From: Poriferisodalis multihospitum
GTDB lineage: Bacteria > Actinomycetota > Acidimicrobiia > Acidimicrobiales > Poriferisodalaceae
DNA: 17,691 nt
Direction: 5' to 3'
Assembly (NCBI GenBank): GCA_028278755.1
Contig: JAPYOI010000248.1
Location: 1 to 17,691 of the forward strand
Part shown: piece by piece, positions 14,001 to 17,691 of the stretch
How the letters are laid out: the number at the start of each line of letters is the position of its first letter
How positions within the stretch are numbered: the stretch's first letter is position 1
The notes under the pieces: model-generated
What the model saw: the letters and a program-made list of their open reading frames with translations, nothing else
Told to the model about the DNA's origin: nothing
The model's database searches: none
Translations under genes and position numbers: made by a program

Positions 14001-16256
14001 GTGGCAGACACTCCATTCAGCGGCCGGCGCGAGGACGAAGCGCTGCTGCGCGGCCAGAGCACCTACATCGACGGGCTCGATGTCCCCGAGCTGGCGGGCG
14101 CAGCGCAAGCTGTGTTCGTGCGGTCAGCAGAGGCACATGCACGTCTTGCCTCTGTCGATGTCACGGAGGCCCGGACGGCGGACGGGGTGATCGCCGTGTA
14201 CCTCGGGCCCGAGGTGGACGGCTGGCCGTTCCCGCCCCGGCTGCCGTCGATGAACCGGGACCTGTGGCGGCCGCTCATGGCCTATGACACTGTTCGCTTC
14301 GTCGGCGAGCCCATCGCCCTGGTGATCGCCGAGACCCGTGCTGCTGCGGTGGATGCCGCCGAGCTGGTGATCGTCGACTACGAGCCGTTGCCGTCCGTCG
14401 TCGACCTTGATGCCAGCCTCCGCGGCGAGACCCTGCTTCATGAGCATGCCGGCACCAATGTCGCCTTGGCGTGGGAGCTCGATCCCGTCCCCGACGACGT
14501 GTGGGACGGCTGTGACGTGACCGTCGAGTTCGACCTGACGCATCCCCGGCTCGGCCCCCACCCGATCGAACCGCTCGCCGGTGCATCAAGCTGGGGTGCC
14601 GACGGGCGCTGCACGGCGTGGGTGTGCTCGCAGCGGCCCGCAGGCGCCAAGCACGTCATCGAAACACTGCTCGGCCTCGAGCCGGGAACGGTGCGAGCCA
14701 TCTCGCCCGATGTCGGCGGCGGCTTCGGCGCCAAAGGGGGATGGGGCTGCTACCCCGAAGATGTCGCTGTGGCATGGGCGGCGCGCGAGATCGGGCGGCC
14801 GATTCGCTGGGCGCAGACCCGCTCCGAGGCATCCCTGGCCATGGGCCATGGGCGGGCGTCACGTCACCGCGTCCGCATCGGCGGCAACCGCGACGGCACG
14901 ATCGTGGCGTACGCCGTCGACGCGCTGCAGGACAGCGGTGCGTACCCGGCGATGGGCACCAACGTCACCAACAACCTGCGCAACAGCGGCACCGGCGTCT
15001 ACGACATCGCGCACGCAACGCTTCGAGGAACGTCGGTGGTCACCAATACGACGCCCACGGTGGCGTTTCGGGGCGCAGGCCGGCCCGAGGCGGCCTGTTC
15101 CATCGAACGGGCAGTCGACCGATTCGCTCAGGCCATCGGCCGTGACCCGCTCGAAGTACGCCTCGCCAACCTCGTGCCGCCCGAACGGTTTCCCTACCGC
15201 ACCGCGGTCGGAGCCACCTACGACAGCGGCGACTACCCCAAGGCGCTGCGATTGGCTGCAGAGCTGGCTGACTATGCGGGACTGCGGGCCGAGCAGGCTG
15301 ATCGACGGGCAGACGGCGGCAGCGAGACGCTTCTGGGCATCGGCGTGAGCTGCACCACCGAGGTCACCGGCGGCGGCGAGGGGGAGCGGGCGACCGCCCA
15401 ACTGGCGGCCGACGGCAGCGTCGACGTGGTGGTCGGCACCTCGCCCCACGGGCAGGGCCACGAGACGACGTTCGCCCCGGTGGTGGCCGAGCAGTTGGGC
15501 CTCGACGTCGACCTGATCACGATCTCCCACGACGACTCCGATCGCTCGCCCGTCGGCGGCGGCACGATCGGGTCGCGTTCAGCGCAGCTCGGCGGCGCAG
15601 CCGCCCACGGAGCGGCCCTTGACTTGGTGGCGGCCGCCCGCGAGCGTGCTGCCGAGCTGCTCGAAGCCGATCCAGACGATGTCACGCTCGATACCGATCG
15701 CGGGCTGTTCCACGTCGTAGGCACGCCGGCTCGGTCTCTCGGCTGGGCCGACCTGGGCGAACTGAGCGTGCACCACCATTTCCGGCCTGAAGGCGGGGCC
15801 GGATCGTTCTCATTCGGTGCCTGCGTGGCCGCAGTGGAAGTAGACCCCTCAACCGGCGCGGTGCAGGTGCGCCGGCTGCTGAGCGTTGACGACGCCGGCG
15901 TGATCCTGCAGCCGGTGCTGGCTCACGGCCAGGTGCACGGCGGTCTGGCGCTGGCTGTGGGCGCGGCGCTGTACGAGGAGATGTTCTACGACGACGACGG
16001 CATCCCGATGACGGTAGGGCTCGCCGACTACGCCATGCCGTCCGCAGCGGAGCTGCCGTTCTTCGAGAGCCACGAGACGGTGACGCCGTCGCCCCTCAAC
16101 CCGTTGGGCGCCAAGGGCATCGGTGAGTCGGGGACCGTGGTTGCCACCCCGGCGATCCACAGTGCAGTGCTCGATGCCTTGGCGCCGTTCGGCGTCGAGC
16201 ATCTGGATCTACCTCTGACTCCCGAGCGAATCTGGCGCGCTCTGCAGGAGAGCTGA
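14001..16256 (+). CDS. Xanthine dehydrogenase/CoxL-family molybdopterin-binding subunit
   Basis: This 751-residue catalytic subunit belongs to the molybdenum hydroxylases, which insert oxygen from water into C-H bonds of heterocycles or aldehydes. GGGFGAK (239-245) binds the cofactor. FRGAGR (Arg357) is the form-II-type active-site loop, not the AYRCSFR of true CO dehydrogenase, so it is not a form I CoxL. The catalytic Glu709 lies in GAKGIGESGT. HPIEP is the usual substrate-channel motif. No FAD (CoxM-like) or iron-sulfur (CoxS-like) subunit gene is adjacent in the window. The frame opens at ATG 13953, but GTG 14001 gives the family-like N-terminus and sits six bases after a -10-like TACGTT. 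It is divergent from the Sec-redoxin gene with 62 bases between starts. Confidence 0.9.
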   Translation: MADTPFSGRREDEALLRGQSTYIDGLDVPELAGAAQAVFVRSAEAHARLASVDVTEARTADGVIAVYLGPEVDGWPFPPRLPSMNRDLWRPLMAYDTVRFVGEPIALVIAETRAAAVDAAELVIVDYEPLPSVVDLDASLRGETLLHEHAGTNVALAWELDPVPDDVWDGCDVTVEFDLTHPRLGPHPIEPLAGASSWGADGRCTAWVCSQRPAGAKHVIETLLGLEPGTVRAISPDVGGGFGAKGGWGCYPEDVAVAWAAREIGRPIRWAQTRSEASLAMGHGRASRHRVRIGGNRDGTIVAYAVDALQDSGAYPAMGTNVTNNLRNSGTGVYDIAHATLRGTSVVTNTTPTVAFRGAGRPEAACSIERAVDRFAQAIGRDPLEVRLANLVPPERFPYRTAVGATYDSGDYPKALRLAAELADYAGLRAEQADRRADGGSETLLGIGVSCTTEVTGGGEGERATAQLAADGSVDVVVGTSPHGQGHETTFAPVVAEQLGLDVDLITISHDDSDRSPVGGGTIGSRSAQLGGAAAHGAALDLVAAARERAAELLEADPDDVTLDTDRGLFHVVGTPARSLGWADLGELSVHHHFRPEGGAGSFSFGACVAAVEVDPSTGAVQVRRLLSVDDAGVILQPVLAHGQVHGGLALAVGAALYEEMFYDDDGIPMTVGLADYAMPSAAELPFFESHETVTPSPLNPLGAKGIGESGTVVATPAIHSAVLDALAPFGVEHLDLPLTPERIWRALQES

Positions 16257-16283
16257 GTCGACCGTTTCAGACGGGGAGCGATC

Positions 16284-16299
16284 CGCCGCGTGCGCGGCG
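16284..16299. terminator. Hairpin between convergent genes, probable terminator
   Basis: CGCCGC and GCGGCG form a perfect 6-bp stem with the loop GTGC. It lies in the 49-base gap between the convergent molybdenum hydroxylase and LLM monooxygenase stops. No T-run follows. Confidence 0.45.
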
Positions 16300-16305
16300 C
16301 AGCTG

Positions 16306-17517
16306 TCAGTCGGCGTCAGCGCCGACGCGGGGGGTGAAGCCCGACTTGGGTGTGCCGGCGCCCTTCAGGGCTGCGGCGGCCCGCTCGTTCTCGAAGATCT
16401 TCGACAGGATCGCCTTGCCCGCCCGGTCGAAGTACTCCCGGTGGTCGATCACAAATTCTTTCGATTCTTGCATCGGCGCGATCTGGCCTCGGATCGCAGG
16501 AATGACATAGCGAGCAATGAGTTCCCAGCTGCGGAACATGGCTTCGGGGTCGGCCCAGTCGTTGACGAATCCCATCATCACGCCGAATCCACCGGTGATC
16601 TCCTGCATCCGCAAGATGTTCTCGATGAGGTCGTCGGGCGTGCCGATGACCCCAGCGGCGGTGTCCGGGTCGGCGTAGAAGTCGATGGCGTCAGCGGTTG
16701 AGGCGAGGCGCTCGAGGCCGGGACGCTGCAGCGTGTCGACGTTGTATTCGTTGTGCCAACGAAGCAGCCCGTGCTCGACGTCGCGCCGTGCCTGATCTCG
16801 CGTCGGCGCAACGTGGAAGTTGAACATGACCCGCCAGTCGGCGCGGTCCACGATTTGATCGTGCTTGGCCGCTGCCTCCTCGGCGAAGCTCCACTGCAGC
16901 GGCAGCGATGCCAGCCCTTCGGTGGACATCGATCCGATCGACAGGACGCCCATGCCGTACTTGCCGGCGATCGTCATGCCAGACGGGCTGATCATCGACG
17001 CCGTCACCATCGGGATCTCGTGCTGGTACGGCAGGATTTGCAGCTTGGCGTCGTACACCGAGAACCAGTCGCACTCGTAGGTGAAGCGCTCGCTACCAGC
17101 CAGCAGGCGCTTGATGACCGGGATGGCTTCGTCTTGGCGGTCGCGCAGCAGCATCGGGTCGATGCCGAGCGTGTGGGCATCGGACGGCAGCGCACCGGGG
17201 CCGGTTCCCAGCATGGCCCTGCCGAAACTCATGTGGTCGAGCTGGACGATGCGCTGGGCGACGTGGAAGGGGTGGTGGTAGGGGATGGATGTGACGCCCG
17301 TGCCCAGCTTGATGCGGCCCGTGCGCATTGCGGCGCCAGCCAGGAACATCTCGGGTGAACCGATGGTCTCCCAGCCGGTCGAGTGGTGCTCGCCGCACCA
17401 GAACTCGTCGTAGCCCAACCGGTCGAGGTGCGCGACGAGGTCGAGATCTCGCTGCAGCTGCAGTGTGGGACTCTCGCCGAGCGGGTGGTGGGGGGCCAGG
17501 AACGCTGCGAACTTCAC
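16306..17517 (-). CDS. LLM-class flavin-dependent monooxygenase, limonene monooxygenase (LimB)-like
   Basis: The 403-residue protein begins KFAAFLAPHHPLGESPTL and has WCGEHHSTGWE (residues 40-50), RIKLGTGVTSIPYHHPFHVA (residues 68-87) and MLGTGPGALPSDAHTLG. These are hallmarks of the bacterial-luciferase-like branch that includes Rhodococcus limonene 1,2-monooxygenase LimB. Such enzymes use reduced flavin and oxygen to oxidise alkenes, ketones or sulfides; the substrate cannot be read from sequence. The GTG start at 17517 is preceded by a TAGGGT element seven bases upstream on the minus strand. It is convergent with the molybdenum hydroxylase and downstream of an SDR on the same strand. Confidence 0.87.
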   Translation of the reverse strand: MKFAAFLAPHHPLGESPTLQLQRDLDLVAHLDRLGYDEFWCGEHHSTGWETIGSPEMFLAGAAMRTGRIKLGTGVTSIPYHHPFHVAQRIVQLDHMSFGRAMLGTGPGALPSDAHTLGIDPMLLRDRQDEAIPVIKRLLAGSERFTYECDWFSVYDAKLQILPYQHEIPMVTASMISPSGMTIAGKYGMGVLSIGSMSTEGLASLPLQWSFAEEAAAKHDQIVDRADWRVMFNFHVAPTRDQARRDVEHGLLRWHNEYNVDTLQRPGLERLASTADAIDFYADPDTAAGVIGTPDDLIENILRMQEITGGFGVMMGFVNDWADPEAMFRSWELIARYVIPAIRGQIAPMQESKEFVIDHREYFDRAGKAILSKIFENERAAAALKGAGTPKSGFTPRVGADAD

Positions 17518-17524
17518 CGTCGGG

Positions 17525-17530
17525 ACCCTA
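17525..17530 (-). promoter_or_regulatory. Candidate -10 element for the LimB-like gene
   Basis: On the minus strand TAGGGT ends seven bases before GTG 17517, the same leaderless layout seen at four other genes in the window. No ribosome-binding site is present before this GTG. Confidence 0.45.
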
Positions 17531-17580
17531 CCGAGGCAGAACCGCCACCGACATGGGCGACCCGGCGCTCACTGACGTCG

Positions 17581-17691
17581 CTAGCTGATGCTGCGTCCCC
17601 CGTCGACATCGAGGCAGACGCCGGTGAGAAACCTGGCCTCGTCTGAGGACAAATACATCACAGCGTTCGCGACGTCGGTCGGGTCGGACAT
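17581..17691 (-). CDS. Short-chain dehydrogenase/reductase, C-terminal fragment
   Basis: The last 36 residues of an SDR are present, ending at TAG 17583-17581; the rest lies beyond the right edge. The sequence DPTDVANAVMYLSSDEARF followed by LTGVCLDVDGGRSIS is the standard C-terminal block of classical SDRs (P-x-DVA-x-A, SD-x-A, TG-x-x-x-x-VDGG). The ATG at the edge is internal. It ends 63 bases before the LimB-like start, on the same strand, so co-transcription is possible, although the LimB-like gene also has its own promoter candidate. Confidence 0.85.
   Translation of the reverse strand: MSDPTDVANAVMYLSSDEARFLTGVCLDVDGGRSIS

Noticed and set aside
1..17691. Reassigned genetic code in which UGA is Trp, Gly or Cys
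   Set aside because: At least ten genes in the window end at UGA where family alignments expect the end, and codes of that type are mostly found in low-GC or reduced genomes.
1..17691. tRNA-Sec (selC), other tRNAs, CRISPR arrays, insertion sequences
   Set aside because: Intergenic gaps are all under about 250 bases and none folds as a tRNA or holds direct repeats. No transposase-like protein was seen.

Overview
The window is high-GC DNA with mostly G/C third codon positions. It reads as an actinobacterial chromosome segment. The mix of LLM-family (F420/flavin) oxidoreductases, a furA-katG pair, a form-II-like molybdenum hydroxylase and TANNNT promoters placed 6-7 bases before ATG/GTG suggests the Acidimicrobiia or a relative; that placement is inference. 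UGA is the normal stop of most genes here, so the genetic code is standard.

Layout. (1) 1-87: start of a minus-strand MDR alcohol dehydrogenase. (2) 159-3706: a metal-response block with a MerR-family regulator, a textbook MerR-type promoter, a Cu(I) P1B-type ATPase (copA) and a coupled SDR. (3) 3735-4809: a minus-strand rhodanese and a plus-strand SRPBCC protein. (4) 4825-8322: a peroxide-stress block. furA has a 9-1-9 palindrome over its -35 and is followed by katG. A cupin of the DMSP-lyase family is divergent from furA. (5) 8371-11786: a PhnD-like binding protein without signal peptide, an LLM oxidoreductase and a linalool dehydratase/isomerase (LDI)-family enzyme. (6) 11839-13938 (minus): a peroxiredoxin-like/DsbD-N fusion followed by an (R)-amine-transaminase-like class IV aminotransferase. 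(7) 14001-17691: a molybdenum hydroxylase catalytic subunit, a convergent LimB-like LLM monooxygenase and the tail of an SDR.

Main discovery. Two genes that look broken are best read as selenoprotein genes. The LDI-family gene (10323-11786) has two in-frame UGA codons nine codons apart. They fall exactly where linalool dehydratase/isomerase has its catalytic cysteines C171 and C180. The redoxin gene (minus, 12757-13938) has one in-frame UGA at the peroxiredoxin/thioredoxin active-site cysteine, giving a U-P-P-C motif. Each UGA is followed at 18-20 nt by a hairpin loop beginning with G. In two cases the loop begins GGUC, like the SECIS loop of E. coli fdhF. A double-selenocysteine LDI-family enzyme next to a selenocysteine redoxin is, as far as I know, undescribed.

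How the genes may work together (inference). The plus-strand trio (binding protein, LLM oxidoreductase, Sec-LDI) converges on the redoxin-transaminase operon. The molybdenum hydroxylase is divergent from that operon. This looks like a catabolic or biosynthetic island in which a hydratase/dehydratase-like selenoenzyme, an amine transaminase and several oxidoreductases act on a small, perhaps isoprenoid-like, substrate, with the Sec-redoxin keeping the enzyme's Sec/Cys pairs reduced. No selA, selB, selC or selD gene is in the window.
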